Source: Verrucomicrobiaceae bacterium UBA2429
Lineage (GTDB): Bacteria > Verrucomicrobiota > Verrucomicrobiia > Verrucomicrobiales > Verrucomicrobiaceae
Direction of reading: 5' to 3'
NCBI GenBank assembly: GCA_002343505.1
Contig: DDQZ01000103.1
Location: 1-19,866 of the forward strand
Length of the DNA stretch: 19,866 bases
Shown: piece by piece, positions 5,284 through 19,866 of the stretch
Position numbering within the stretch: position 1 is the stretch's first letter
Layout of the letters: every line of letters begins with the position of its first letter
The notes under the pieces: generated by a model
What the model was told of the DNA's origin: nothing
What the model saw: the letters and a program-made list of their open reading frames with translations, nothing else
Databases searched by the model: none
Made by a program: the position numbers and the translations under genes

Positions 5284-7536
5284 TCATTTCCTCATGTAAA
5301 GCAGCAGCCGGTCATGCACGAGGAGTGCGAGGTCGGGGCGCCCGTCGCCGTCGAGGTCGGGGGCGAGGTAGTCGTGCGGCTCGTTGGTGAGACCGACTTT
5401 TCCGCGGTATTGAGGGTCAATGTCGAAGACGCGGAAATACAGCGAGCTGCTCCAGGAAGGAGGAGAGTGAGCGGCGGGAGTGAACAACTCGATGACGCGG
5501 CTCTTTCCGTTGTCGAGCGCAAGGATGTCATCCACGGCAGCGCCGCTGAAAGGCGCAATGAGAAGATCCGCGGCGGCGGTGTCCTTCAAGCCGCTGTCAA
5601 AGGTGGCAAGGGTCTGCAAACGGAGCGTGGGACCGGTGAAGGGGTTGATGTCAAAGCCGTTTTTGCCGACAAGCAGCAGAGCCGAGCCTTGATCCGGCAG
5701 GGAGAGCAGGTGGCATTCCTCCGGCGCGGTTCCGGCCAGCGCGTGGGTGTGCCCTGCACGGAACACGCCGTCAGGGCCGGGGGTCATCTCATAGAGCTTG
5801 CCAGAAGCGGTGTCGGCGAGAAATACCCCGCCGCCTGCCGCAGCGGCAAGAGTGCTGATCTGGGCGGATGAATCTGGCGCGTTGAACTGCTCGACGGTGC
5901 GCGCCTTGCCATCCTGACCGATGCGGAAGGCGCGGGCAAGCTGGTCGCGCGCGATGAGAAACTCGGCTTTGCCATCGCCGTCCAGATCGGCGGTGGTGAA
6001 GGCGGCGGGAGCCAGTTTATTGAGCAGATTATCCGGCAGGCCCTCGGCGCGTTTGAACGGGGTTTTTTCATCCTCGCGGGAGAGAAGCACCTGCATGGGA
6101 GCCAGGGTGGAGAAAATGAAAAGATCACCCCTGCCATCCTGGTCGGCATCGAAGATGCGCAGGGCGGAGGGCTTGCCCGGCGCGCTCGGCAGATCGCGGA
6201 CGACCTGCTTGAAGGATTTGTCCTGCTCGCTCCAAGCCAGGCTGAGCAAAGAAACTTTGCCTTTGGATTCCGCAAGAGCATGAACGGCGGCGCTCTTTTC
6301 CCCGTCAATGGAACCGGCTGCGAGAGCGAGCAGTGTGTCGGCGCTCTGGTGGATGACATCGGGGTAGGTGAGCCGGTTTTTTTGCCACCGGGAGACGCCA
6401 ACGCTTTTCTCCGCAGGACTGAGCATGAGGAGGGCGGGCTTGCCGGAGATGACTGCGATGGCGAGGCTCTCAATGCCGCTGAGCGCCGGAAACTCGCGCC
6501 CTTCGGCAAAAGCCCCGCCGGGCAAGCCGGCGAAGAACCAGAGGCGGGCGTTTTTTGCCTCGGCTATGACGACATCCGGGCGGCCATCGCCATCCAGGTC
6601 GCCATAAACAGCGGCTCCTGCTTTGATGTCGGTGGCGGGAATGGCATGGCGGATGCTCGACGCGCGGTCGGCATCCGTGTCAGCATCGGTGCGCGCAAGG
6701 CGGGCGGCCTCGATCATGCCGGTGTCATCGCGGATCCATGCGAGGCCGGCTTCTTTGCCAAAACGGAAAGGATGAACCCAGCAGCGGCTTTCGGGAATTT
6801 GCAGCCGCCACTCCTGCCCGAAGACGCAGCCTTTCTGCTGAAGCCTGACAAAGACGGCGTCAGCATCAGGAGACGTGTAGCAAAGATCGGTCAGACCATC
6901 GCCATCCAGGTCAGCCTGGCGCAGGCCCCCGCAACCGTTCTGGCCCAGGGCGTAAGTTTTTCCATCCGACCAAGCGCCGGATGCAGACTGGAGCCAGACA
7001 TGCAGACGTGTCTCGGTGAGCAGCGCCAAATCCGTGCGTCCATCGCCATTGAGATCAGCAGCGTGCAGGGATTCGGGATCCTCGGACACGGAGTCGAGGG
7101 TGAATTCCGTGTTCGAAGTCCAGTCACCCGCCGCAGCCTGAATGCGAAGGAAGAGTTTCTTCTCGTCAGTGGTAAAGGCGATGTCCGGCCGGCCGTCCCC
7201 GTTCCAATCTCCCACAGCGAGGGCATGGGCGCGGCGGCCAATGACGAGGGGCTTTTTGTCGAGGCGTGACAATTCCAGCACGGGGTTCCAACGGTCCTCG
7301 CGCGAAGTGCGCTCGGGTTCGCCGGCCTTGGGGCCGTCTTTTCGCTGGAATAGAAACTCGATGCGGGCCCGGTCCCGGTTGATGAGGGCGAGGTCGGGCA
7401 GTCCGTCGCCATTGAAGTCAGCGGAGCGCAGAGCCGTGGTGTTCCAGTCCAGTTTCACCACCTCCGGGCCGTCGAAATAAAGACCTTCGGCGGCCGCCAT
7501 GAGAGGGACGGAGAGAATGAGGGGCAGGAAGCGCAT
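5284..7536 (-). CDS. Secreted FG-GAP/VCBS repeat protein
   Basis: A 750-residue protein with a short N-terminal signal peptide (hydrophobic 3-16, probable cleavage after an Ala-rich site). At least eight calcium-loop motifs of the D-x-(D/N)-G-D-G-x-x-D type occur at about 40, 110, 161, 209, 313, 463 (degenerate, DADQDGRGD), 517 (ending in E) and 727. These are the signature of FG-GAP/VCBS repeats, which fold as integrin-like beta-propeller blades and bind Ca2+. The protein has no catalytic domain, membrane anchor or sorting signal that I can see. It is probably periplasmic or exported and may act in adhesion or as a scaffold. Spacing between motifs is irregular, so some blades have lost their calcium loop. 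It sits 51 nt downstream of yqgE on the same strand and converges with folA. Confidence 0.88.
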   Translation of the reverse strand: MRFLPLILSVPLMAAAEGLYFDGPEVVKLDWNTTALRSADFNGDGLPDLALINRDRARIEFLFQRKDGPKAGEPERTSREDRWNPVLELSRLDKKPLVIGRRAHALAVGDWNGDGRPDIAFTTDEKKLFLRIQAAAGDWTSNTEFTLDSVSEDPESLHAADLNGDGRTDLALLTETRLHVWLQSASGAWSDGKTYALGQNGCGGLRQADLDGDGLTDLCYTSPDADAVFVRLQQKGCVFGQEWRLQIPESRCWVHPFRFGKEAGLAWIRDDTGMIEAARLARTDADTDADRASSIRHAIPATDIKAGAAVYGDLDGDGRPDVVIAEAKNARLWFFAGLPGGAFAEGREFPALSGIESLAIAVISGKPALLMLSPAEKSVGVSRWQKNRLTYPDVIHQSADTLLALAAGSIDGEKSAAVHALAESKGKVSLLSLAWSEQDKSFKQVVRDLPSAPGKPSALRIFDADQDGRGDLFIFSTLAPMQVLLSREDEKTPFKRAEGLPDNLLNKLAPAAFTTADLDGDGKAEFLIARDQLARAFRIGQDGKARTVEQFNAPDSSAQISTLAAAAGGGVFLADTASGKLYEMTPGPDGVFRAGHTHALAGTAPEECHLLSLPDQGSALLLVGKNGFDINPFTGPTLRLQTLATFDSGLKDTAAADLLIAPFSGAAVDDILALDNGKSRVIELFTPAAHSPPSWSSSLYFRVFDIDPQYRGKVGLTNEPHDYLAPDLDGDGRPDLALLVHDRLLLYMRK

Positions 7537-7587
7537 CTGCGAATCTCAGCGCCCCGCGCATGGATGCAACCTTGAAGGAACATCCGC

Positions 7588-8148
7588 TCAATTCAGCCTC
7601 ACATTCTCCGGCGTCCGGGCCATGAGGCTGAAAACGGGCCCCATGTCATCAAGCACTGCGCCCCACATGGCCTCGGGCTTTTCCGTGGCAAGGATGACCC
7701 TGCGCGCCGGAGTGATGATCCAGGAGCGGTGCTGAATTTCGTTTTCAATCTGTCCGCTGGACCAGCCGGAGTAGCCAACGAAGCCGCGCACTTCGTGGCC
7801 CATGCTCATCTCATGAAGGGCGTCGGAAACGGAAAGGTGGGTCTGGCAACGGAGGGTGCCTTTTTTTCGATTCCAATGCAGAGAGGCAAAGGCAAGCTTG
7901 TCCGCGGCGACGGGGCCGCCGACGAAGACGGGCACCTGGCCGAGCGCGCCGAGATCCTGGTCGGGCAGGAGGTCGGCCACACGCTGGGCAAGGGGGCGGT
8001 TCAAAACATAGCCGAACGCGCCGTCCTCACGAGTGTGCGCCGCAATGAAGACCACGGCGCGTTGAAAATTGGGGTCTCTCATTGAGGGCACCGCGAGAAG
8101 CAGGGTGCCGGAGAGGTGCGGAGCTTGTTCATCAGACGAAGGAGTCAT
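7588..8148 (-). CDS. YqgE/AlgH family protein (DUF179)
   Basis: A 186-residue cytoplasmic protein of the UPF0301/AlgH family. The N-terminus G-T-L-L-L-A-x-P at 14-21, MRDPNF at 23-28, GAFGYVLNRP at 43-52, GGPV at 77-80 and GYSGWSSGQ at 125-133 match the family's conserved blocks in order. AlgH was once described as an alginate regulator, but the biochemical function is unsettled. The ATG at 8148 fits the family N-terminus; a TTG at 8178 would add ten unsupported residues. Only a weak AGAG precedes the ATG. The gene starts about 40 nt beyond the terminator of the rpoC transcript, so it needs its own promoter or terminator read-through. The FG-GAP protein gene follows. Confidence 0.92.
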   Translation of the reverse strand: MTPSSDEQAPHLSGTLLLAVPSMRDPNFQRAVVFIAAHTREDGAFGYVLNRPLAQRVADLLPDQDLGALGQVPVFVGGPVAADKLAFASLHWNRKKGTLRCQTHLSVSDALHEMSMGHEVRGFVGYSGWSSGQIENEIQHRSWIITPARRVILATEKPEAMWGAVLDDMGPVFSLMARTPENVRLN

Positions 8149-8190
8149 GTCAAACTCTGACAAGGGATGCGCCTCCAATGTTCCCTTGGC

Positions 8191-8228
8191 AAGAAAAAAC
8201 CCCGCCGGCAGGATGCAGGCGGGGTTTT
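8191..8228 (-). terminator. Intrinsic terminator of the rpoBC transcript
   Basis: A perfect 11-bp stem (arms AAAACCCCGCC at 8196-8206 and GGCGGGGTTTT at 8218-8228) closes an 11-nt loop. In the minus-strand transcript the hairpin is followed by TTTTTTCTT. It begins about 20 nt after the rpoC stop codon and before yqgE, so it ends the long ribosomal protein/RNA polymerase operon. The plus-strand reading also ends in four T residues, but no plus-strand gene runs into it. Confidence 0.9.
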
Positions 8229-8249
8229 CACAGGATGGCGGGACTGACC

Positions 8250-12377
<4,128 letters not shown>

Positions 12378-12430
12378 AATTTTTGAATCGAAGCGTTGGG
12401 TTCAATGTGGGTTTGTTTCAGGGAACCGGA

Positions 12431-16285
<3,855 letters not shown>

Positions 16286-16465
16286 GATGAGGAGTGGTGC
16301 TACGGGGTGGCAATGGCGGGGCGGAGGCGCCGTGGAGGCGCTGGCATTAAAAATCGGAACTCCTGGCAGCCAGCCGGGAGACCGGTGTCTTTAACGTGAA
16401 ATGAGAAACCTGATGCCGGCGCTGCCGCCGTCATCAAGGTTCCTGCGGTACAGGCAAACGATGCC

Positions 16466-16506
16466 AAAAAAACCGTGTCCCGCCTCTCCAGGGAGGAGGC
16501 TCCCGG
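16466..16506 (-). terminator. Possible attenuator: hairpin plus seven T residues
   Basis: In the minus-strand transcript a region able to form GCCTC/GAGGC (arms at 16496-16500 and 16482-16486), or alternatively GGGAG/CTCCC, is followed after ACACGG by seven T residues (16466-16472). The two stems are mutually exclusive, which would suit attenuation. Stem quality is moderate and the gap to the T-tract is longer than in a standard intrinsic terminator, so partial termination at most is proposed. Confidence 0.3.
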
Positions 16507-16587
16507 ATTTTGGGCGGTAACGGATCGAAGGGCAGGGCATGCTTGGTTGGGTTTTGTTCAGAACGGAGGCGGGAAAAGCTCCTTTGG

Positions 16588-16616
16588 CCACGCGCCGCCG
16601 GCCGGGCGGCGCGTGG
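16588..16616 (-). promoter_or_regulatory. Strong 12-bp hairpin just after rplL
   Basis: The arms CCACGCGCCGCC (16588-16599) and GGCGGCGCGTGG (16605-16616) pair perfectly over a 5-nt loop, beginning 13 nt after the rplL stop. No T-tract follows in the transcript (it continues CCAAAGG), so it is not a textbook terminator. It could protect the rplJL mRNA 3-prime end, be a cleavage site, or pause polymerase before rpoB. Confidence 0.6.
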
Positions 16617-16629
16617 AAAAGAGTTGGAG

Positions 16630-17019
16630 TTATTTGATCTCCACTTTGGCGCCGGCGGCTTCGAGTTTCTTCTTGATTTCTTCCGCCTCGTCCTTCTTGG
16701 CACCCTCCTTGAGCTTCTGAGGAGCGCTCTCAACGAGCTTCTTGGCCTCAGCCAGCCCCAGGCCGGGAACCACGGCACGGACTTCTTTGATGACGGCGAT
16801 CTTGTTGCTGCCTCCGTCGGCGAGAATGACGTCAAACTCGGTCTTTTCCTCGGCGGCGGCGGCTGGCGCGCCACCAGCACCGCCAGCGGCGACTGCCACG
16901 GCGGCGACAGGAGCAGCGGCACTGACGCCCCACTTTTCCTCAAGGGATTTCACAAGTTCAGCGACTTCCAGGACGGTAAGGCCGCTCAGTTCTTCAACGA
17001 TTTTATTCAGGTCTGCCAT
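16630..17019 (-). CDS. rplL: 50S ribosomal protein L7/L12
   Basis: Multi-copy stalk protein that recruits translational GTPases to the 50S subunit. At 129 residues it has the standard layout. The N-terminal dimerisation domain runs over about 1-34 ([20 protein letters not shown] region). A flexible Ala/Gly hinge covers about 38-57. The globular C-terminal domain starts at [10 protein letters not shown] and contains [10 protein letters not shown] and [12 protein letters not shown], ending with a Lys-rich helix and VEIK. The ATG at 17019 lacks a Shine-Dalgarno site even though L7/L12 must be made in excess over other ribosomal proteins. The 144-nt gap from rplJ has two small hairpins, and the gap to rpoB is 344 nt. 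Confidence 0.97.
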   Translation of the reverse strand: MADLNKIVEELSGLTVLEVAELVKSLEEKWGVSAAAPVAAVAVAAGGAGGAPAAAAEEKTEFDVILADGGSNKIAVIKEVRAVVPGLGLAEAKKLVESAPQKLKEGAKKDEAEEIKKKLEAAGAKVEIK

Positions 17020-17043
17020 ATTGATGTGTCGGTATCGCCGTTT

Positions 17044-17082
17044 CCCGGGGCACCGGGTGGTTTAAAAGAGAATGCCTTCTCT
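17044..17082 (-). promoter_or_regulatory. Two small hairpins in the rplJ-rplL spacer
   Basis: AGAGAA/TTCTCT (17067-17082, loop of 4) is followed in the transcript by TTTT, and CCCGG/CCGGG (17044-17057, loop of 4) lies about 25 nt before the rplL start. Both stems are short. They may adjust termination or rplL translation, but the evidence is only structural. Confidence 0.3.
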
Positions 17083-17163
17083 CCGGCAAGGAACCATGGA
17101 TGTTGGGTGTTCAAGCCGCGCGGGGCGGCCATCAGGTCAAAGGGGTGGGTTTGTGTTCTGGAT

Positions 17164-17679
17164 TCAAACGCCTTGCTCGCTTTTGGCTTTGAGCACTCGG
17201 GCAAGCGAAGCGGCGGGTTCGTTGAGGAGACGGGCAAGCTTGGAAGCCGGGGCAAGAAGGACTCCCAGGAGAGTCGCGCGGAGCACGTCCTTGGAGGGCA
17301 GGTCGGCGAGCGCCTTAATGGCGCCGGCGTCAAGCATGCGACCGTCGAGAATGCCCGCCTTGATCTGCGGTTTCTCAAATTCCGCCGCGAAGTTTTTCAT
17401 GACCTTCGCCGCGGCGCAAACATCCTTGGCTCCAGTCACAACGGCAGTCTGGCCAGTCAAATGGTCTCCGATGTCATTAGGGTAGCCCGCGCGCTCCGCA
17501 GCTTTTTTGACAAGATTATTTTTGAAAACATGGATTTCCGAGCCGGATTCTGAGAGCCGCTTGCGCAATTCTGCGAATTTGCTGACAGTCAGCCCGGTGT
17601 AATCCACGACAAACATAAAGGGGGAGGAATTGACCCGCTTGAGCAGGCTTTCGATGAGAAGTGTTTTTTCTGCTTTCAT
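17164..17679 (-). CDS. rplJ: 50S ribosomal protein L10
   Basis: Stalk base protein (171 residues) that binds 23S rRNA through its N-terminal domain and carries L7/L12 dimers on its C-terminal helix. The start M-K-A-E-K is typical, as is the early FMFVVDYTGLTVSKFAELRKRL-type region with the Y-x-G-L-T-V motif at about 27-32. The domain ends with the basic, Ala-rich C-terminal helix (about 142-168) that serves as the L7/L12 docking site. Only 18 nt separate it from rplA, which leaves little room for the L10 leader that represses rplJL translation in E. coli. A weak GGGGA lies upstream of the ATG at 17679. In many bacteria L10-L12 complexes repress their own mRNA; no such site can be identified here. 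Confidence 0.96.
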   Translation of the reverse strand: MKAEKTLLIESLLKRVNSSPFMFVVDYTGLTVSKFAELRKRLSESGSEIHVFKNNLVKKAAERAGYPNDIGDHLTGQTAVVTGAKDVCAAAKVMKNFAAEFEKPQIKAGILDGRMLDAGAIKALADLPSKDVLRATLLGVLLAPASKLARLLNEPAASLARVLKAKSEQGV

Positions 17680-17697
17680 TTGATGGTTTCCCCAGGA

Positions 17698-18396
17698 TCA
17701 GAGTTTGACATACTTGGTCACATCAATGCGCAAGGCAGGCGACATCGTCGCCGCCATCGTGATGCTGTGAACATAGCGCCCGCGGGCGGTGGCCGGCTTG
17801 GCCCGGACAATGGCGTCAATAAGCGCGGCGCCGTTTTCCGCGATGGCCGAAGTGTCAAAAGCCACCTTGCCGATACTGGTGGCGATATTGCCGTTCTTGT
17901 CGAGTTTGAAGTCAACACGGCCCGCCTTGACAGCCTTGACAGCGGCGGCGGTGTCGTCTGTGACTGTTCCAGTTCTGGGATTTGGCATCAAACCCCGAGG
18001 CCCCAGTTGTTTGCCAAGCTTGCGGACTTCGTTCATCGCGGCCGGAGTGGCGATAGCGACATCGAAATCCATCACACCCTCCTTAACTTTGGCGATCAAA
18101 TCCTCGTAGCCCACGAGATCAGCGCCGGCCGTTTTTGCGGCATCAGCGGCAGAACCGACGGCAAATACGGCCACGCGGACAGTCTTGCCTGACCCGTGTG
18201 GCAGCGGGCAGGTGCCGCGGATCATTTGGTCTCCCTTTTTGGGATCCACACCCATGCGGAATGAGAGTGTGACGGTCTGGTTGAACTTGGTGCCGGGAAG
18301 TTTACGGACTATCTCAGCGGCCTCCTCAAGAGAAAAGGCTTTGCCCGCTGGAATCATTTCGGCGGCTTTTTTGTAGCGTTTGCTTCGGGTTTGCAT
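17698..18396 (-). CDS. rplA: 50S ribosomal protein L1
   Basis: Large ribosomal protein of the L1 stalk, 232 residues, involved in releasing the E-site tRNA. It also acts as a translational repressor of the L11-L1 mRNA in many bacteria. The family signature LGPRGLMPNPRTGTVT occupies 131-146, and the N-terminus (SKRYKKA) and GVDPKKGDQMIRG segment are typical. The frame remains open to 18510, but those 38 extra codons overlap rplK and are not L1-like, so the ATG at 18396 is used. No Shine-Dalgarno is visible. The gap from rplK is 49 nt and the gap to rplJ is 18 nt. Confidence 0.97.
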   Translation of the reverse strand: MQTRSKRYKKAAEMIPAGKAFSLEEAAEIVRKLPGTKFNQTVTLSFRMGVDPKKGDQMIRGTCPLPHGSGKTVRVAVFAVGSAADAAKTAGADLVGYEDLIAKVKEGVMDFDVAIATPAAMNEVRKLGKQLGPRGLMPNPRTGTVTDDTAAAVKAVKAGRVDFKLDKNGNIATSIGKVAFDTSAIAENGAALIDAIVRAKPATARGRYVHSITMAATMSPALRIDVTKYVKL

Positions 18397-18445
18397 GGTG
18401 GTGTGCAGTGCTTTCGAGCGGAGAAAACCGCTCTCCTGCTTTGGG

Positions 18446-18871
18446 TTAGTCGGAGATTTCGATGCCCATCTGGCGGGCGGTGCCAGCCATGATGCGGGAG
18501 GCCGCTTCAAGATTGGTGGTGTTCATGTCGGCGATTTTCAATTTGGTGGCCTCAAGCAACTGGGCCTTGGTGATCCTAGCCACTTTTTCCTTGTTGGCTG
18601 TTTTGGAGCCGGAAGCGATGTTGGCCACCTTTTTGAGAATGTTTGACGCGGGCGGCTGCTTTGTGATGAAGGAGAAGCTTTTGTCCTTGTAAACCGTGAT
18701 CACAGTGGGAAGGACATCACCTCCGGCCTTGGCTGTGGCGGCGTTGAACTCCTTGCAGAAAGCCATGATGTTGACACCGGCGGCGCCAAGAGCGGGGCCG
18801 ATGGGCGGCGCCGGATTGGCGGCACCGGCTTTGATCTGGAGCTTGATGAGTTTGACGATTTCTTTGGCCAT
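18446..18871 (-). CDS. rplK: 50S ribosomal protein L11
   Basis: GTPase-centre protein of 141 residues that binds 23S rRNA helices 43-44 and takes part in factor binding and the stringent response. The N-terminal domain has the proline-rich signature with the [24 protein letters not shown] run (about 21-44), and the C-terminal RNA-binding domain ends with [10 protein letters not shown]. The usual length is 141-145 residues. The ATG at 18871 has a C/A-rich upstream region (ATCCAACAAC) and no Shine-Dalgarno. It sits 69 nt after nusG and begins the ribosomal part of the operon. Confidence 0.97.
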   Translation of the reverse strand: MAKEIVKLIKLQIKAGAANPAPPIGPALGAAGVNIMAFCKEFNAATAKAGGDVLPTVITVYKDKSFSFITKQPPASNILKKVANIASGSKTANKEKVARITKAQLLEATKLKIADMNTTNLEAASRIMAGTARQMGIEISD

Positions 18872-18940
18872 GTTGTTGGATTAACGGGTGCTTGAGATTT
18901 GGACTCCGCCTGCGGTTATCACAAAGCGGTTGTGAGGTTG

Positions 18941-19513
18941 TTATGCGGTCTTTTCCACCTGCCAGAATTCGAGATCCACTGGGGCATTGCGACCAAAAAT
19001 GTTGACCGAAACACGCAGCACACCGCGCTCCGGGTCAATTTCCTCAATAATGCCGACCTGGCTTTCGAAAGGACCGTCAGCCACACGGACTGTGTCGCCG
19101 ACATTGAAGGAGATTTTTGGCCGCGCGGCGTCATCCTTGTCTCGCACCTGGGCCAGCATGCCTTCCACCTCGCGCTGCCGCATAGGCATGGGGTGGTCTT
19201 TAGCGCCGGCAAAGTTCAGCACCCCGTCGGTTTCCTTGATGAAATACCACGTTTTCTCAACAAGCCTGTTGTGTTCGTCGAGAAGGTGGCAGTTGGCAAT
19301 GACATAACCGGGGAAAAATTTCCGGTTGGTTTCTGAACGTTTGCCTTTTTTCACTTCAGCGACCCGCTCAGTGGGCACCAGAACCTCAAATATATAGTCG
19401 CCCATCTCCTCGGTCTGGATGCGCCGCTGCATGTTGTCCCGGACCTTTTGTTCAAGTCCGGCACGCACATGAATGACATACCACTGGTCGCGAGGCGAGG
19501 GGATGGCTCCCAT
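18941..19513 (-). CDS. nusG: Transcription termination/antitermination factor NusG
   Basis: Elongation factor that binds the RNA polymerase clamp and links it to Rho or to the ribosome. With the ATG at 19513 it has 190 residues, with QWYVIHVRAGLEQKV at 10-24 starting the NGN domain and RKFFPGYV at 64-71. The KOW domain (about 135-175) contains VGDTVRVADGPF and IDPERGVLRVSVNIFGR. A TTG at 19552 would add 13 residues and overlap the secE stop codon (TTGA), a possible coupling arrangement, but the family N-terminus fits the ATG better. Neither has a Shine-Dalgarno. The spacing to secE is 35 nt. Confidence 0.96.
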   Translation of the reverse strand: MGAIPSPRDQWYVIHVRAGLEQKVRDNMQRRIQTEEMGDYIFEVLVPTERVAEVKKGKRSETNRKFFPGYVIANCHLLDEHNRLVEKTWYFIKETDGVLNFAGAKDHPMPMRQREVEGMLAQVRDKDDAARPKISFNVGDTVRVADGPFESQVGIIEEIDPERGVLRVSVNIFGRNAPVDLEFWQVEKTA

Positions 19514-19548
19514 AAATTGTTCGGTTAGTGTAAAGTGAAAATTCCGGT

Positions 19549-19770
19549 TCAACCAACCAGCAGGTGGGTCACAGCTTGAAATGCCTCACGGAAGAAGGTG
19601 TCAAAAAAAGCGACAAATGCCCCAAGGAGAAGCATGGCGATCAGGACAACAATGGTGGAATCATTGAGTTCTTTATACTTGGCAAAGCCTTTTCCCTTTG
19701 AATCCCAAGGCCATGTTGCTTTTTTGAGTTCGATCAAGACCTCTCCGACATAAGCGCGCATACGGCTCAT
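19549..19770 (-). CDS. secE: Preprotein translocase subunit SecE
   Basis: Small clamp subunit of the SecYEG channel, 73 residues, the single-membrane-span form common outside the enterobacteria. The conserved amphipathic helix with ELKKATWP (14-21) is followed by one hydrophobic segment (about 39-60). The ATG at 19770 is used; an ATG at 19761 would shorten it by three residues. It lies between the tRNA-Trp and nusG genes as in many bacteria, with a 40-nt gap from the tRNA. Confidence 0.93.
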   Translation of the reverse strand: MSRMRAYVGEVLIELKKATWPWDSKGKGFAKYKELNDSTIVVLIAMLLLGAFVAFFDTFFREAFQAVTHLLVG

Positions 19771-19810
19771 AGTAATGGTGGTGATATTTGAGGGGAGACA
19801 AAGAAGGCGC

Positions 19811-19866
19811 TGGCAGGTCAGGAGGGACTCGAACCCCCGACTTGCGGTTTTGGAGACCGCCGCTCT
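19811..19866 (-). tRNA. tRNA-Trp (CCA anticodon), 5-prime part cut by window edge
   Basis: The minus strand carries an anticodon arm GCGGT-CTCCAAA-ACCGC with anticodon CCA. It also has a T-arm with GGGGG/CCCTC pairing around TTCGAGT, the 3-prime acceptor strand CTGACCT, discriminator G and an encoded CCA. The D-arm and the 5-prime acceptor strand lie beyond the window end. A tRNA-Trp directly before secE-nusG is a common bacterial arrangement. Confidence 0.93.

Larger units (their letters stand above)
16286..16629 (-). promoter_or_regulatory. 344-nt rplL-rpoB intergenic leader
   Basis: The longest spacer of the operon. It contains a very stable hairpin just after rplL (16588-16616), a weaker hairpin followed by seven T residues in the transcript (16466-16506), and near the rpoB start a GCGCC/GGCGC stem (16327-16341). 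In E. coli the same junction carries an attenuator and an RNase III site that lower rpoBC relative to rplJL. The position and structures here suggest a comparable role, but this is inference. A 66-codon GTG-started frame at 16391-16591 lies within it and is not called as a gene. Confidence 0.5.

Noticed and set aside
6280..7269. 329-codon plus-strand frame
   Set aside because: Antisense to the FG-GAP protein. Its repeated I-A-I-x-I patterns are just the complement of the D-G-D-G codons.
18397..18510. N-terminal extension of the rplA frame
   Set aside because: It overlaps rplK, is unlike L1, and the ATG at 18396 gives the normal L1 start and length.

Overview
The window looks like chromosomal core sequence from a GC-rich, Gram-negative-type bacterium, most likely of the Verrucomicrobiota/PVC group. 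That placement is an inference from overall character: the gene order around rpoBC, a lipoprotein with a lipobox, an exported FG-GAP protein, and near absence of Shine-Dalgarno sites. I could not run a phylogenetic comparison.

Right half (about 8190-19866, all minus strand): the classic transcription/translation operon. In transcription order it reads tRNA-Trp (cut by the window edge), secE, nusG, rplK, rplA, rplJ, rplL, rpoB, rpoC. A strong intrinsic terminator lies just after rpoC. Spacers are short except for 144 nt between rplJ and rplL and 344 nt between rplL and rpoB. Both long spacers contain potential hairpins and are the natural places for attenuation or mRNA processing that sets the L7/L12 to RNA polymerase ratio. 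Almost none of these genes has a visible Shine-Dalgarno sequence.

Middle (about 3050-8150): yqgE (AlgH family) and a large secreted FG-GAP/VCBS-repeat protein lie on the minus strand downstream of the rpoC terminator. The FG-GAP gene converges, with a 3-nt gap, on a plus-strand pair made of a NAPE-PLD-like metallo-beta-lactamase-fold hydrolase and a dihydrofolate reductase. Divergent from that pair is 5-formyltetrahydrofolate cyclo-ligase, so two folate one-carbon genes flank the hydrolase.

Left end (1-3015): a probable minus-strand operon of a delta-9-type fatty acid desaturase, a dihydrodipicolinate-synthase-like aldolase of unknown substrate and a glycine-zipper lipoprotein. Upstream of the desaturase, on the plus strand, is a small predicted coiled-coil protein whose start codon sits inside a perfect 14-bp palindrome.

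I see no mobile element, CRISPR array, phage gene or obvious undescribed multi-gene system. The items most worth checking are the regulatory layout of the ribosomal/RNA polymerase operon, the missing Shine-Dalgarno sites, an interrupted lipoprotein tail, and a dihydrofolate reductase lacking a normally conserved folate-contact arginine.
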